A DNA stretch of 64,000 nt from Stomoxys calcitrans (GCF_963082655.1 NC_081553.1:19963237-20027236); one strand, 5' to 3'; numbered from the stretch's first letter, positions 9,446-21,604 are shown. Notes: generated by a model from the letters alone, not told the origin. A program made the numbers and translations.

Positions 9446-10849
9446 AACAAAATCTTCTTTGATTATTCCTTAAATAACAGTATAATTAACACATTATTCC
9501 AACCCCCTTAAATTGCATACACAATTACATATTCCATTTGTTTACCGATGGCAGCACACAAACATTGCCCGCAAGGTGGCAACACTTTAAATCAAACTCA
9601 ACTAGAATGGGTTGCTCATTGCTGGTGGCTTAAACTGAAAATTAGTTTAATCGTGACTCTCAAACCGAAACGACCAGGAAAGCGGAAGAAAGGTAGCTCG
9701 TAACTCTCTCTCTCTCTCTCTTAAGCCGTAATCAAGCCGTGTTACCGCGCATAAAAAAACCATCCGAAAACAAAAAATTTAAGAAACAAACGCGAAATTT
9801 TTAATTCCCGCATGGGCAAATAATAAAACAAAATTATTAAACAGAATATATCAAGCTTAAAAATTGGGAAATTGTCAATACATTTCATTGAAAATAGCGA
9901 ATTTTTTCCTTGGCTTTGCAAGAGAATCAACAACAACAAAACAATAGGTTGAATAAAAAAAAGCATTTTTCATTGCCATTTTTGAGAGTCAAATACTTAG
10001 TTAAGGTGGAGTAGATGCTCCCTCTATCTGTCTGTCTGACTGGCTGTTTCCCTCTGATTCGATCTGTGTATGTGTGTGTGTGTGTTTTTTTTTTGTGAAA
10101 AACTGTATTTGTTTTTGTGTATATTAAAATGTTTGCTGTTGTTTTTTTTTTTGCTAAGCAAATGCACTGACTGAGACAAGCATTGCGATGCATTTTATTA
10201 GCCAAGATCACCACTCACTCATCATGCATGCCTCATCATCATTCTATTCTTGGCAATTTTTCTTAACCCTGAATATAACAAAGCAATCTTCTTTCGAATT
10301 CCATTAAAAGTTGGTTTGAAAGTAAATCTAGTTTTTGGGGGAATTAAAGCTGCTGAACCTTATAAAGGTTTGTTTTATTAGACAAAATTATCTCCCATGT
10401 TTTGTTATAGCAATGCCTGTTTTTTTGCTCTTGTTGTTATATTAACTTCGATTTTTGTCGTGTGGAAACTAATCGCCCACAGATAACTCGCCCAAAACTT
10501 TGGCAAAAAATACAACAAAAAAACAACAATCAAGACAATGACCATGTTTTGAATTCATAATTCCCCCTGATTACGTCTCATTTGAACAAATGCACACTGC
10601 AGGAAAAGTGAATAAGAACAGAGTGTGTCATGTATGTTTGATCGATTCTTTTTAAGCAATCTTAGGCAAATGTTTAATGTGTTCATCCCTGGGGCTAAGT
10701 GTGGTGGGTTGGAAACGTCTGAGGTCTTACCGCTAGCACTTTTTTCTAAAATCAAAGATTTAATACAATATTCAATAAAGTCCAAAGATTTTCTTATAAA
10801 GACAAACAATTTCTTAAAACAAAAATTGATACAATTTTTTTCAGACATT
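9446..10849. other. Low-repeat AT-rich DNA with microsatellites
   Basis: Holds a (CT)n run at about 9703-9721 and a (TG)n run at about 10067-10085. None of the interspersed families of the window is present. The largest open frames are under 100 codons with no recognised motif. It could be intronic, intergenic or regulatory. Confidence 0.45.
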
Positions 10850-11160
10850 TTGGTAAAATATTTTGTAAAGACAAAATTTTAAAAAAATTTTCTATATGGA
10901 TAAAATTTTTATGAAATTTTCTTTTTAGACAAGAAATTTAAGAAATTTTCTCCAAAGATAAAATTTTAATAACATTTTCTCTAAGATAAAATTTCATAAA
11001 TTTTTATGAAATTTTCTCTGAAGACCAAGTAATTATAATGCAATTTTTTCTAAAGACAAAATTTTAATGAAATTTTGAGTAAAGTCAAAATTTCAATAAA
11101 ATTTTCTGCAAGGACAAAATTTCCATGAAATTTTCTCTAAAGTCTAAATTTCAATAAAAA
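10850..11160 (+). repeat. Degenerate minisatellite, unit about 30 bp
   Basis: About nine to ten imperfect units resemble AAATTTTCTCTAAAGACAAA followed by ATTT(C/T)AATGA. Unit length and sequence vary, which suggests an old array. It runs straight into the family H repeat at 11161. Confidence 0.75.
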
Positions 11161-11660
11161 TCATTTTGTGTTTGTTTGTTTGTTCCGTATAGATTTAAAA
11201 GCGGCTGAATCGATTACATTGAAATTTTCACAGTTTGTGTAGGTTGGTCTGGAAAGAAACACAGTTAATATTAATTTTTGATGTCGGAAGAGGGGCCGAT
11301 ACACCCCCCTATCATCCGATCCTCCAGCATCACCACGCAAAATCAAAAGTGGACCGATCAAGACAATGTAGGTATCAAATTAAAGGTAATCGATGTATTT
11401 ACCGACCATGGCAATATGTGACTTATATAAAAGCTATTTGGAAGTAGAGAATGAAATTGATACTCATTTTCGGGACAAAGACAATGGGTTCCACCCCACC
11501 CTCAACCAGAACTTATTTACCGATTATGCCAATATATCAATATATTTGAAAGTAGAGCACGAAGCCAATATTTACTTTAAGGGCCCAGTGTCTGGTTGGC
11601 CACCCCATCCCCGAAATACCCCCAAGGTTGGAGATACTTACCAATATGGTAATATAGATC
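11161..11660 (+). repeat. Family H interspersed repeat, first copy
   Basis: GTTTGTTTGTTTGTTCCGTA, then GGCTGAATCGATTACATTGA and TTGTGTAGGTTGGTCTGGAA, are shared closely with 36090-36180. Further on are blocks such as GGCAATATGTGACTTATATA and GGAAGTAGAGAATGAAATTG that recur at 36600-37030. The family is not known to me. Confidence 0.6.
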
Positions 11661-11930
11661 TCAAAAGGAACGCATTAGGGAGTAGATCGAATCCGATCTA
11701 CCCATTTGCGGATGACAGTAATCTTTGCCATTCGCACTCATTCGACCATAGGCCAAGTCTTCGAGAGATTGAGGACAAGAGGCGGGTTATGGACGATACA
11801 CTCTGCAAGGATTTGCTGGCCATTTCTGAGTGGGGTGGAATGAATCGAGTAGATTTTAATGCACAGAAGACTCGGAGCTGCTTGTTGTCATACAAACTAC
11901 TCGCTGACCCATTACGATCATCTTTCTTTT
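11661..11930 (+). pseudogene. Jockey-like LINE reverse transcriptase fragment
   Basis: Encodes NPIYPFADDSNLCHSHSFD (FADD is the polymerase metal-binding box) and RRVMDDTLCKDLLAISEWGG. It is a close relative of the longer fragment at 46839-47944. It begins and ends abruptly and is fused to family H sequence on the left. Confidence 0.8.
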
Positions 11931-12099
11931 TAAAGATATTATGGACAAATTATATTTAAAATTGAAAAAAGAAGTGAACGCTTATGAAGTGCTTATACCA
12001 TGGATCGCGCTTGTCAAGTTCGCGGTTTCTCCTGAAAGGTAGAAGCTAATGGATTCTAATATTTTTGGATAAGAAATACTTTCTGTAGTTGCTCAAGTC

Positions 12100-12449
12100 G
12101 GGAGAGGAGGTCATAAGAGCGGTCGTCGTGTAAAATTTTAGCCAAATCGGAGAGGAAGAATTGCCCTCTCTAGAGACTCAAGAAATATATTTGAGAGATC
12201 GGCTTATATGGGAGCTATATCAGTTTATCAACTGATGCGTATCAAACTTGGGATAACTGTTGGAGGTCTAAAAAAAGTCATCTCGGGAGACTCAAGAATT
12301 ATAATCGGTGGATCGTTTTATATGGGAGATACATCTAAACATGAACCGATTTGGCCCATTTACAATTCCAACCGACCTACATCAAGAGAAGTATCTTTGA
12401 AAAATTTCGAACCATTAGGTTTACCTTTGCGAGAAGGAAGGAGACGGTT
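12100..12449 (+). repeat. HINE type A, internal fragment
   Basis: Core units with GGCTTATATGGGAGCTATAT and CCGATTTGGCCCATTTACAA. It lacks the palindromic end, the GTCY tract and the hairpin. It stops where the minus-strand type C copy starts. Confidence 0.65.
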
Positions 12450-13544
12450 TTTTATACCCACCACCGTAGGATAGGAGGTATATTCATTTAGTCATTCCGT
12501 TTGCAACACATCGAAAAATCAATTTCTGACCTTACAATGTATATATATTTCGGATCGTCGTAAAATTCTAAGACGATTTAACGATGTGTGTGTGTCTGTC
12601 CGCCTGTCCGTCTATCCGTCTGTCCGTGTGTCTGTTGTAATCACTCTAGAGCCTTCAAAAATTGAGATTATGAGCTGAAATTTGGCACAGATACGTCTTT
12701 TTGGTGCACGCTAATTAAGTTCTTGAACGGGCCAAATCGGACCATATTAGGCTATAGCTGCTATATAGACCGATTTTCTGATAAAGGGTCTAATGCCCAT
12801 AAAATCTTTATTTTTCATCCGATTTCGTTGAAGCAGTGAGTAGTTTAAGGCTTCCCGACAACTGGCCCAAATATGGGTCAAATCGGACCATACTTAGATA
12901 TAACTACCATATAGACCGATCTCTCGATAAGGGGTCTGAAGACCATAAAAGCTTTATTTATTACCTGATTTCGCTGAAATTTGTAACAGTGGGTTATTTT
13001 AAGCCTCCCAAAATCTGATGTAAATATGATTCAGATCGGATTATATTTAGATATAGCTGCCATATAGACCGATCTCCCGATAAAGGGTCTGAAGGCCATA
13101 AAAGTTTTATTTTTTATCCGATTTTGCTAAAATTTGAAACAGTGAGTTATTTTTAGCCTCCTGAAACCCAATATAAATATGGTTCTGATCGGACTATATT
13201 TAGACATAGCTGCCATATAGACCGATATGCCGATAAGGTGAGTGAAACCCATAAAAACTTTATTTATAACCCGATTTCGCTGAAATTTGAAACAGTGAGT
13301 TTTTCTGAGCCTCCCGATATCCAACCTTAATATGGTTCAGATCGATTTATAATTAAAGACTAATATTTTGTTCCATAAAATTTAATAGTGACATATATAT
13401 AAGACCACTCAATGTCCGTGCCTAATTTGGGTGCTTAAGTTATCCAATTTTCACCGGATTGTGACGAAATGGGGTTTATATATATACCCGAGGTGGTGGT
13501 TATCCAAAGTTCGGCCGGCCGAACTTAATGCCTTTTTACTTGTT
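12450..13544 (-). repeat. HINE type C, near complete
   Basis: The hairpin TATACCCACCACCGTAGGATA is at the left, then ACAATGTATATATATTTCGG and a GTCY tract at about 12590-12635. Four or five core units follow with CATATAGACCGATCTC and GATAAAGGGTCTGAAG. The right end is GAGGTGGTGGTTATCC, the palindrome TTCGGCCGGCCGAA (one C shorter than others) and TTTTTACTTGTTT. Confidence 0.8.
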
Positions 13545-13599
13545 TCTTTTAAAATAAAGGTTATAGGAGATTGGCGATTACGATCCCTCAAACATTCCA

Positions 13600-13740
13600 T
13601 TTAGGAACAGAGACAATTTCTCTCAAATTCAAGTTTACGTTCAATGATAAAGAACCTCCTTTTAATAGCCGAATCGGAAGGGCGTGCCGCAGTGCACTAT
13701 CTCTTTGAGGAGGAGTTTTGATTGCTAGAATTTGTGACGA
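13600..13740 (-). mobile_element. SINE fragment, decayed
   Basis: Minus-strand body sequence matching CTCAATGATAAGGGGCCTCC-type text and GCCGAATCGGAAGGGCGTGC. The tRNA head is absent. Confidence 0.6.
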
Positions 13741-14139
13741 ACATAATTTAACATCAATCGTTTAAAATGGAAGGGCATATTGCAATGAATGCCAAGTTCA
13801 ATTTAATGTTGTAACATAAATCAAACTTATGGATGGTAATTCAAACACTCTCTGAGTAAATTTGGATTTATTTCGATGTTATGATACTTAATTATATTAA
13901 AAGCCTTCCATTTTCGCACAATCCATTATGGTTTTGTATTGTGATGAACTGTATTCGTTATGTTATACATTAACGTTTGTTGTTGTTTTCGCACATTTAA
14001 ATACCTACTTTGTGATGGATATTTCGTTATCGCGTAAATGTTACCAAACAATTTATGTGACTGTACCAAATTTGATCGGATGAATTTAGAAATGAAGGGG
14101 TTTTGAACGAACTCTGGTCGAAATCCGTTCAGACTTATA
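13741..14139. other. Unassigned DNA
   Basis: No gene or repeat family recognised. A 91-codon minus-strand frame overlaps the MITE edge and looks fortuitous. Confidence 0.4.
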
Positions 14140-14375
14140 TTGGGTTGTCCAAAAAGTATTTGCGAATTTTTCATATAGTCGGCGTTGAAAAATTTTTTCA
14201 CAGCTTGTGACTCTGTAATTGCATTCTTTCTTTTGTCAGTTATCAGCTTTTACTTTTAGCTTGCTTAAGAAAAAAAGTGTAAAAAAGTATATTTGATTAA
14301 AGTTCATTCTAAGTTTTATTAAAAATGCATTTACTTTCTTTTAAAAAATCCGCAATTACTTTTTGGGCAACCCAA
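14140..14375 (+). mobile_element. Complete mariner-derived MITE, 236 bp
   Basis: TA-TTGGGTTGTCCAAAAAGTA at the left and TACTTTTTGGGCAACCCAA-TA at the right. The inside joins a 5' leader (GTCGGCGTTG to GCTTAAGAAAAAAAGTG) directly to the last transposase codons and 3' tail (TATATTTGATTAAAGTTC) of the element at 31545-32125. It is an internal-deletion derivative of that mariner. Confidence 0.92.
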
Positions 14376-16320
14376 TATATAGCTCCTTTATGTGTGTATT
14401 TCCCGATTTTCGCTTCTAAAGCATTAGTCAAAGTTTTTTCAAAATATTGCACAATATCTTTTTCTATGACTTTTACTATGCGTACGGATTTTGCTCGATT
14501 TCAATCTAGATTAAGTTCTTATTCAATTTTCCAATATAGCAATAATCTCGTCATTTTTAGCCGATCCTGACAAAAATGGGTACATATCATTATAACTGTA
14601 GACAATTCAGAAGAGTCCATATAGCGGAATTGCTCTTACAATTTAACAACCTTTTAATACATTACACTAACCCTATAAGTGGAAATTGGGCAATTACAGT
14701 TTTGCTTTCCCTTACTTGTTCTTCATAAAAGAGACCCATGCACCCACCCGGTGAATCCCCTGCATTTTGCCGTTGGAACTTCTGTACAAGAATCTATTTG
14801 TCTTCTACCACTTTGCATCATAGCATACTGCACTTGCTCTTATACAAATTTCTTCCAGTGTTCTAAACACAACAGTTGATACATTATTTGCTTGAGTATA
14901 AGTGAGTAAGCGAGTGAGTATTTGTTGCGGGCACCATCTGTTGTTGTTTAAAGAGAGCACCAATCTATCCATCCAATCAGTCATGCGAGTACTGACTCCA
15001 AAGAGACGGCCATATTCGTATGATCAAGTCTTGCTTTGAGTGGTGGTGGGGCTCTAACAAACATGAAAACATGCCAACCAGTCAACCTACACTCCATATC
15101 AACACACACTGCTAACTCTTTGCCGCTTAAAAGAGGGACTATGAGGCTGCGGTGGTAAAAATAAAAAAAAAATGTTTGCACGTCTGCGTATAAAAGCCTT
15201 GTTTTATGTCTCCGCTGTTGTTGGAGGTGCTAGTGCTGGTGCTGTTTCTAGTGCTGCTGCCATTAGCCAGTTTTCGCTTGAACAAATATTCGCTAAAGCA
15301 TTAGTTATGACATCAGATGTTTACCACATTTTTGTTTGGTTTTTTTATACATTTCATCTAATTTTTTTTTTGTTTTAGCCTACAAAAACAATGAAATTGT
15401 TTATAAAGCGACAACAGCAATAACAAGAAGAATGGCAGCAAATAATCGCAAATGAGCTGCAATTATAATTCACAGCATAGATAGCTATTTAGACAAAAAA
15501 AAAAAAAACTAAAAAAACAGAAAAATTGCGGAAACTGAAATGTATTTGTCCCAAATTGCAATGGACTGGATATTTATGGGTCGTCTCCCAAAGCAAACTT
15601 CTAAGCTGTGGGAGATCCCCTACCATAGCCTCGCTTCGTCCACAAAACCAGTAGCCATGCTTGGATGGTTGAATGGATTGAAGAATGTCGCACCTCGCTA
15701 TGTTCTCTCGCGGAATATCAAAAAATATTGTCGCATGACTCATAAACCATTAAAAGCCAGATGCTTTAGGTAACTGAGAGTGTGTTTTCGTGCTAAAGTA
15801 AGTCGAGTGCTGCGTGGTATGCATTAATGGATACCTGTACTTGTCATTTTCCATTCGGATGCTCCTCCAGACAGACGACACCAGATATGGTCTGGGCTAT
15901 TTGTTTGCCCGTCAGTCTGTCTATCTTTATGTAAATTTTTTCATGTAAAGCCTTGCTGCCAAAGTCATGAAGATGAGATGGCGTGGCTTGATGATCGTTG
16001 CTACGAGAATTCCTTTTTAATGTGACGCAATTTATAGGCATATAAAAATAGTTGCAAAGATTGTTTTCAATAAAATGGCAAAGTCTTTAGAGTCGACAAA
16101 TTGCCTGTTTAACCTCAACAATAATTTATTTTATTTTATGGCAATTTCGATATTTGTTATGTGGGAGTTTGGCAGCAGATGTAAGTAAAATAAAGACTGT
16201 AATTTTTCATAGGGTATTAAACTCTTATAACATCGATTAGCTAAGCTAAATTACTGAGTGAGGATTTATAATATACCACCTGGTTAGACAACCTCCAGTG
16301 GCTTCATTAAAATTTAATAT
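14376..16320. other. Low-repeat DNA, probably intronic or intergenic
   Basis: No interspersed family recognised. A 68-codon frame at 15172-15378 has an Ala/Gly/Ser-rich stretch but arises from a GCT/GGT-rich tract. A polypyrimidine run with TTTTAG at about 15360-15378 resembles a splice acceptor, but no coding exon follows that I can support. Confidence 0.4.
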
Positions 16321-16535
16321 TTGTTAAAATATTATAAAGCCAGTGCCCAGAGGCATGGATCCCCTATAACCCTGACAAGACTACTTTTCATTTTGGAAGG
16401 CTTTAAGGAAGCGCAAGATTTCTTTAAATATTGTAAAGCCAGTGCACAGAGCCATGGGTCCCCTATAACCCTGATCAGACTACTTTTCAATTTGGTCAAT
16501 TTGGATCAGATTATCAAAATTGCTTTAATATGAGC
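16321..16535 (+). repeat. Two-copy tandem duplication, about 105 bp unit
   Basis: AAAGCCAGTGCCCAGAGGCA... CCCCTATAACCCTGACAAGA at about 16338-16395 recurs at about 16435-16490 as AAAGCCAGTGCACAGAGCCA... CCCCTATAACCCTGATCAGA. A 70-codon frame crosses both copies, but the differences include non-conservative changes and no family is recognised. Confidence 0.65.
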
Positions 16536-16916
16536 TCCTTATAATACCGTTCTTATACTTTTTAGTATGCATGGAGTTTTTGGGGTAAGGCAAGAGTCCG
16601 CCCCTTCTGATATCCAAAAATTATCACTCCTTCCAGACCATTCAAGAAAATAGGGTCAGCCATTTTCGAGTCGAAAGCTACAATGCAGTGAACAAATAGA
16701 CGGAAGTCATTGATTTGGCTCCCATGGGTCTTTATCAGGATGTAGCATAATGGAAATATCTGGTCGGTTGTTGCTTTGCCTCATCTCAGTAACAAAATAT
16801 CCTCGGCAATATTTTGTTACCTTCTGCAAACTCATCGTCTTCTGCTGCCCTATGTTCTTCAACACTACGACTCAATGAAATCTAAATAAAATATTAGAAA
16901 AATAAAATAAACAAAA
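16536..16916. other. Unassigned DNA
   Basis: No repeat family or gene recognised before the HINE that starts with ACAAGTAAGAGCG. Confidence 0.4.
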
Positions 16917-19231
16917 AACAAGTAAGAGCGTGGTAAGTTCGGCCGGGCCGAATCTTATATACCCACCACCATGGATCGCATTTCGTGAGTTCTTTGCCCG
17001 GTATCCCTCTTTAGGCAAACAAAGAATAATGGATAAGAATTGTTATGCTATATCAAGTTATAGTCCGATTCGGACCATAAATGAAATGAATGTTGAAGAC
17101 CATAGTAGAAGTCATTGCGCAAAATTTTGGCCAAATCTAATAAGAAGTGTACCCTATAGGGGTTCGAGTAATAATATCGGCAGATCGGTTTTTATGGGAG
17201 TTGTATCAGGCTATAGATCGATTCAGACCATATTTAAGACGTATGTTAAGGGTCATGGGTGAAGAATTGCCTAGAGGCTTAAGAAGTCAAGATCCTAGAT
17301 CGGTTTATATGACAGCTATTGTTAGAAGTCACAACAAAACACTTCATGCTAAATTTTACCCAAAATCGGATGAGACTGCCGTCCTCTAAAGGCTGAAGAA
17401 GTCAAGATCCCAGAACGGTTTATATGACAGCTATATAAGGTGATGAACCGATTTCAACCAAACTTAGTACAGTTGTTGGAAGTCATAACTAAACACTTCA
17501 TGTTGGAAGTTAAAACAAAGAGTTCACGCAAATTTTTAGCCAAATCGGGTGAGAATTGCTCCCACTAGTGGCTCAAGAAGTCAAGATCCAAGATCAGTTT
17601 ATATGGCAGCTATATCAAAACATCGATCGATATGGCCCATTTACAATAAAAACAGACCTACATTAGAAATATTTGTGCAAAATTTCAAGTGCCTAGATTT
17701 ACTCCTTCGAAAGTTAGCGTGCTTTCGGCAGACGAACGGACATGGCTAGATCGACTTAAAATGTCATGACGATCAAGAATATATATATTGGGTTAGCTAA
17801 ATAGTAATTGCGGATTTTTTAAAAGAAAGTAAATGCATTTTTAATAAAACTTAGAATGAACTTTAATCAACTATACTTTATTTGTCAACGCCGACTATAC
17901 GAAAAATCCGCAACTACTTTTTGGGCAACCCAATACTTTATGGGGTCTTAGACGAATATTTCGAGGTGCTACAAACGGAATGATGAAATTAGTACACCAC
18001 CACTACGGGCAAAATTCCAGCTAATTCGGTTAACTTCTAGGGGCTTAGGAATCACGGAGTCGGTTAATATAGGAATTATATCAGCTTATAGACCGATTTC
18101 AATCGTATTTCGCACGGATGTTGAAAGTCCTAACGGAACACTACGGGAAAATTCAACCAAATCGGACAAATATTTAATTTTCCATGGGCTCAATATGTCA
18201 AATCATGAGGTCGGTTTATATGAGGGCTATATCCAAATCTGAACCCATACGAGCCATTTCCAATCCCTGGGTCAAATTTAACCCACTGTTTCAAATTTCA
18301 GCAAAATCGGTTAATAAATAAAGCATTTGTGGGCATTGGACCCTTTATAGGCAGATCGGTATACATGGCAGCTATATCTAAAGCCCATAAAAAAGGTTTT
18401 ATGGGCTTCAGACACTTTATCGGCAGATCGGCCTATATGACAGTTATATCTTAAAATAGTCCGATCGAAACCATATTACGGTCGGATATCGGGAGGCTCA
18501 AAATAACTCACTGTTATTAACATTTCAGCGAAATTGAGTAATAGGTAAAGATTTTATGGGCTTCAGACCCCATATCAGCAGATCGGTCTTTATCTAAATA
18601 AAGTTCGATCCATATTTGGGTCCGATGTTGGGTGGCCTAAAACTACTCACTGTTTAAAATTTTAGCAAAGTCGGGTAATAAATAAAGCATTTATGGGCAT
18701 TAGACCCTTTATCGGAAGATCGGTCTATATGGCAGCTATATCTAAATATAGTCCATATTTAGGTCAGATGTCGGAATTCTTAAAATAACCAACAGTTTCA
18801 AATTTTAGCGATATCGGGTAATAAATAAAGCTTTTATGGGCATCAAACCCTTTATCGCGTCTGACCCATACTTGGGTCAGATGTTGGGAACCCTTAAACT
18901 AAACTACCCACTGGTTCAAATTTCAGCAAAATATAAATCATTTATGGGCATTAGACCCTTTATCGGCAGATAGGTATATATAGCAGCTATATCCAAATAT
19001 GGTCATATTTCCCCCGTTCAAGAACTTAACCAGCGTGCGTCAAAACGTGCGTCAAGACGTATCTGTGACAAATTTGTGTGATTACAACAGACGGACGGAC
19101 AGACCCACGGACATCGTTAAACCGATCCGAAATATATATACTTTGTAGGGTCGGAAATTGATATTTTGATGTGTTGCAAACGGAGTGACTAAATGAATAT
19201 TTCCCATATCCTATGGTGGTGGGTATAAAAA
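16917..19231 (+). repeat. Composite HINE, type A then type C
   Basis: Begins AACAAGTAAGAGCGTGG, the palindrome TTCGGCCGGGCCGAA and TATACCCACCACCATGG. Type A units follow to about 18240, including a GATCAAGAATATATATA block at 17771 that is split by a MITE. Type C units (TTTATCGGCAGATCGGTCTA) then run to a second TATATATACTTTGTAGGGTC block and hairpin end ATCCTATGGTGGTGGGTATA at 19231. It is probably two elements joined, because it has two copies of the tail block. Confidence 0.7.
17788..17933 (-). mobile_element. Mariner-derived MITE nested in a HINE
   Basis: 146 bp, minus orientation, ends TTGGGTTAGCTAAATAG and ACTTTTTGGGCAACCCAA, with TA on both sides. It splits the HINE text AAGAATATATATA / CTTTATGGGGTCT exactly at a TA, so the site can be reconstructed from unsplit copies such as 61800. 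The left TIR has mutations and the inside is shortened. Confidence 0.9.
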
Positions 19232-19237
19232 TATACA

Positions 19238-19442
19238 GTGTGAGAACGGGTAGAGATATCTCTTTGAGCAAGATCGTATGCAAAATTTCAAAGACCTAGT
19301 TTGTCCGGACGCCTTTTGGCACGCCCCTAAAATTGGTGACCTCGATATTTTCAAAATTTATTGGGGCTGCTAAATCTTCGCCTGTGGTCCGATTTCCAAA
19401 TGTATTTGATGGATAGTGAGAAATCTCTAGCCGTTCTCACAC
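19238..19442 (+). mobile_element. Family E non-autonomous TIR element
   Basis: About 205 bp bounded by imperfect inverted ends GTGTGAGAACGGGTAGAGAT and ATCTCTAGCCGTTCTCACAC. It has no coding capacity. Relatives are at 7583, 19890 and 45832. The superfamily was not determined; target duplications were not clear. Confidence 0.7.
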
Positions 19443-19677
19443 GGGTCTTTTTAAATTTTTTTTTTTTTTTTTTTTGATTGTTTTAAAACAAAAATTTTAA
19501 ATTTTATAAGTTTTCCACTAAAACATCAGATCTGTCATTTGCTGAATGAAGCGAAAAATGTTTAAAATAATACTTGGTCCTTCTAGTGTTAAAGAACTTT
19601 AATACGTTATAGACCGACATAGATCGTCTTTTGTGTGAGTGTGTAAAGTCATCACGCTACATATCCGTCCACATAAA

Positions 19678-19805
19678 AATTCTAGTGTCTAGGGGAAGCC
19701 AAAGAAGCCAAATCGAGGCTGGATTTATATGAGGGCTACGTATATATTGAAGAACCTCTCTGGACGAGATTTAGTGTAGTTGTTGGAGGGTATAAACGGA
19801 CTTAC
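19678..19805 (+). repeat. Family G interspersed repeat, first copy
   Basis: TCTAGTGTCTAGGGGAAGCC, GGATTTATATGAGGGCTACG and GGACGAGATTTAGTGTAGTT are shared with 22420-22556. It seems to be a decayed HINE-related core. A minus-strand SINE fragment follows both copies, so the pair may be a segmental duplicate. Confidence 0.5.
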
Positions 19806-19905
19806 TAAATTTTAATGAGTGCAGTCTGATTAAAGTTTAAACTCAATGATAAGCCTCCTTTTTCATGTCGAGTCTGGACGGCGTGCGCATACCGACACCA
19901 CTTGG
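19806..19905 (-). mobile_element. SINE 3' fragment
   Basis: GAGTGCAGTCTGATTAAAGT and ACTCAATGATAAGCCTCC on the plus strand are the reverse complement of the SINE 3' body. The head is missing and family E text follows. Confidence 0.65.
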
Positions 19906-20012
19906 TCACTTCGGTTACGAAATTTTTTGGGGCTCTCAAATTTTTGTTTGTGGTCCGATTTCCAAAATTTTGCTGGATAGTGAGAAATCTCTACCCGTTC
20001 TCACACGGCATA
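19890..20012 (+). repeat. Family E 3' half
   Basis: GACACCACTTGGTCACTTCG through TTTGTGGTCCGATTTCCAAA to the right inverted end ATCTCTACCCGTTCTCACAC. The left end is replaced by SINE sequence. Confidence 0.6.
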
Positions 20013-21275
20013 TTTTATTACTACCTTTTTTTCATTTTTCTCCCACTGTGTCTCGGCTCGGATTATCATTAAGCGATAGTCATAATACTTCATATTTAGC
20101 TTATTGGGATCAAAAGGAAGAAAAATTGAGGTTAAGCGTTTTTATATTTCCAAAATAAAATTTCCTCCTTTATAGAACCGGCAGGTTTAACCCCCATCCT
20201 TCGATGGTGGGTGTGAAAACAAAATAAAAATTGTCAGAATACGTATATTGCGATTTTAATAGAATCCAAGCCAGTTCATCAGTTTCCAAATGCGAATAGA
20301 TTTACATGCCTCCAAACTTTGAAACTTGAAATGTGCGAATTTTGAGGGTCATTCTAAATTTGTTCGCCTACCTGATTAGTTTGAAAGATTTCCCAAAAAC
20401 ATTTTTTTTCTATAGCTCTCTTTCCTGTCATTCATTATCCACAAAAGGTCTTTAAATAATATTTTGAAATCTCAGTGTTCAAAATGATTATTATTCCGAA
20501 ATGTAAAAATACGAGAAATGAAGTCTTATAACATCGCCTTAGAATGAAAAAAGTAATGATTCATGTCTATTTAAAATTCTGCTGGTGAAACAAAATTCCA
20601 ATTGTTGCTAATTCGTTTTTGCTGACTTAGTCACAGCGAGACTAAGCAAGAGAAGTATAACTCTAAAGATTTCCTCGAAATTCAATACAAATGAGGAAAT
20701 TAAAACTAGACGAACACACACAAACAAATCTTAGTATTCATTACGTTAACGCTGGCAAAAAAAAAAAATAAAAATCTTAAAAAAGCTGGTTTGCCGCAAA
20801 ACAAACTGCAACTCTTAACGATTAGCCCAGTGCACTAAAGCATTACATTGAAATGGAAATTATCTTATAGCCATTTTGGTGTGTAGTTGTTGAGTTTGCA
20901 AAAAAAATGCATTATAATAAATAACAAATATAGAAATTTTATAATCATTCATTCATCAACAATCAAAATCATGAATTGAATATGTAATTATAGAAAAACA
21001 TATGTATGTAAGTAGTTATTTGTATATAAAATATCACCACATGCATGCATGAAGAATAGCTATTCGCCATTGGAGGCACAGAAAGACAGACATGGCAAAC
21101 ATACAAGCAGGCAGATAGACATATTTTCCTATGCCAAAGTTTTGTTTATTTTATGCATATTTTGTTTTGTTAAATTTTTGTTGTAGTTAGTTGTAGCATA
21201 TTGAGTTGTATAAACATACAAACATAGCCCCAGCATAGTTAATCTACAACTTGTTAATTTTGTTTTTTATTATAG
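20013..21275. other. Low-repeat DNA upstream of a signal-peptide exon
   Basis: Contains a tiny HINE hairpin remnant near 20190-20218 (CCCCCATCCTTCGATGGTGGG). Otherwise it is AT-rich unique sequence. It ends in TTTTGTTTTTTATTATAG at 21275, a good splice-acceptor shape. Confidence 0.45.
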
Positions 21276-21520
21276 TACGCTGCAGTAATTAAACGCCAAC
21301 GAACGATTCGCATCGTCCCCCAAAATATACATATCTACATAAATAGCTTATACAACAACCAACGATATAAACAACAACATAGCAACAAATTCTAATTCGT
21401 CTAGAGTGAAGTTTAGTGCATTTTTGGTTGATTATAAAACACACAGAAAGTAAATACAACTGCAACTCAACCAAACATTTTGAACAAAACAAAAGACTTA
21501 AGCAACAAACCTGCACCATA

Positions 21521-21604
21521 ATGCAGAGCACTAAAGGCAACAGAACGCGGTGGCTATCGTTGCAGCTGCAACTGCTATTGGCCACACTATTGCTGGTGAA
21601 TAAG
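21521..21604 (+). CDS. Signal-peptide-encoding first coding exon of an unidentified gene
   Basis: An ATG with A at -3 opens 28 codons ending in NK at 21604, where AAG|GTAAGT gives a near-perfect 5' splice site. The peptide has a basic N-region (KGNRTR) and then a Leu-rich hydrophobic core (LQLQLLLATLLLV), typical of a signal sequence, so a secreted or membrane protein is expected. This is the only ATG in its open frame; the upstream extension starts at GTG. A likely acceptor (polypyrimidine then ATAG) at 21274-21275 would make 21276-21520 the 5' UTR part of the same exon, although a promoter there is also possible. The exon ends in phase 0. No downstream exon was recognised in the remaining 42 kb, so the first intron may be very long, as in many neuronal surface-protein genes. 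The gene identity is unknown. Confidence 0.55.

Noticed and set aside
15172..15378. Ala/Ser-rich 68-codon frame starting MFARLRIKALF
   Set aside because: It comes from a GCT/GGT-rich tract, ends in a T-run and has no family or splice support.
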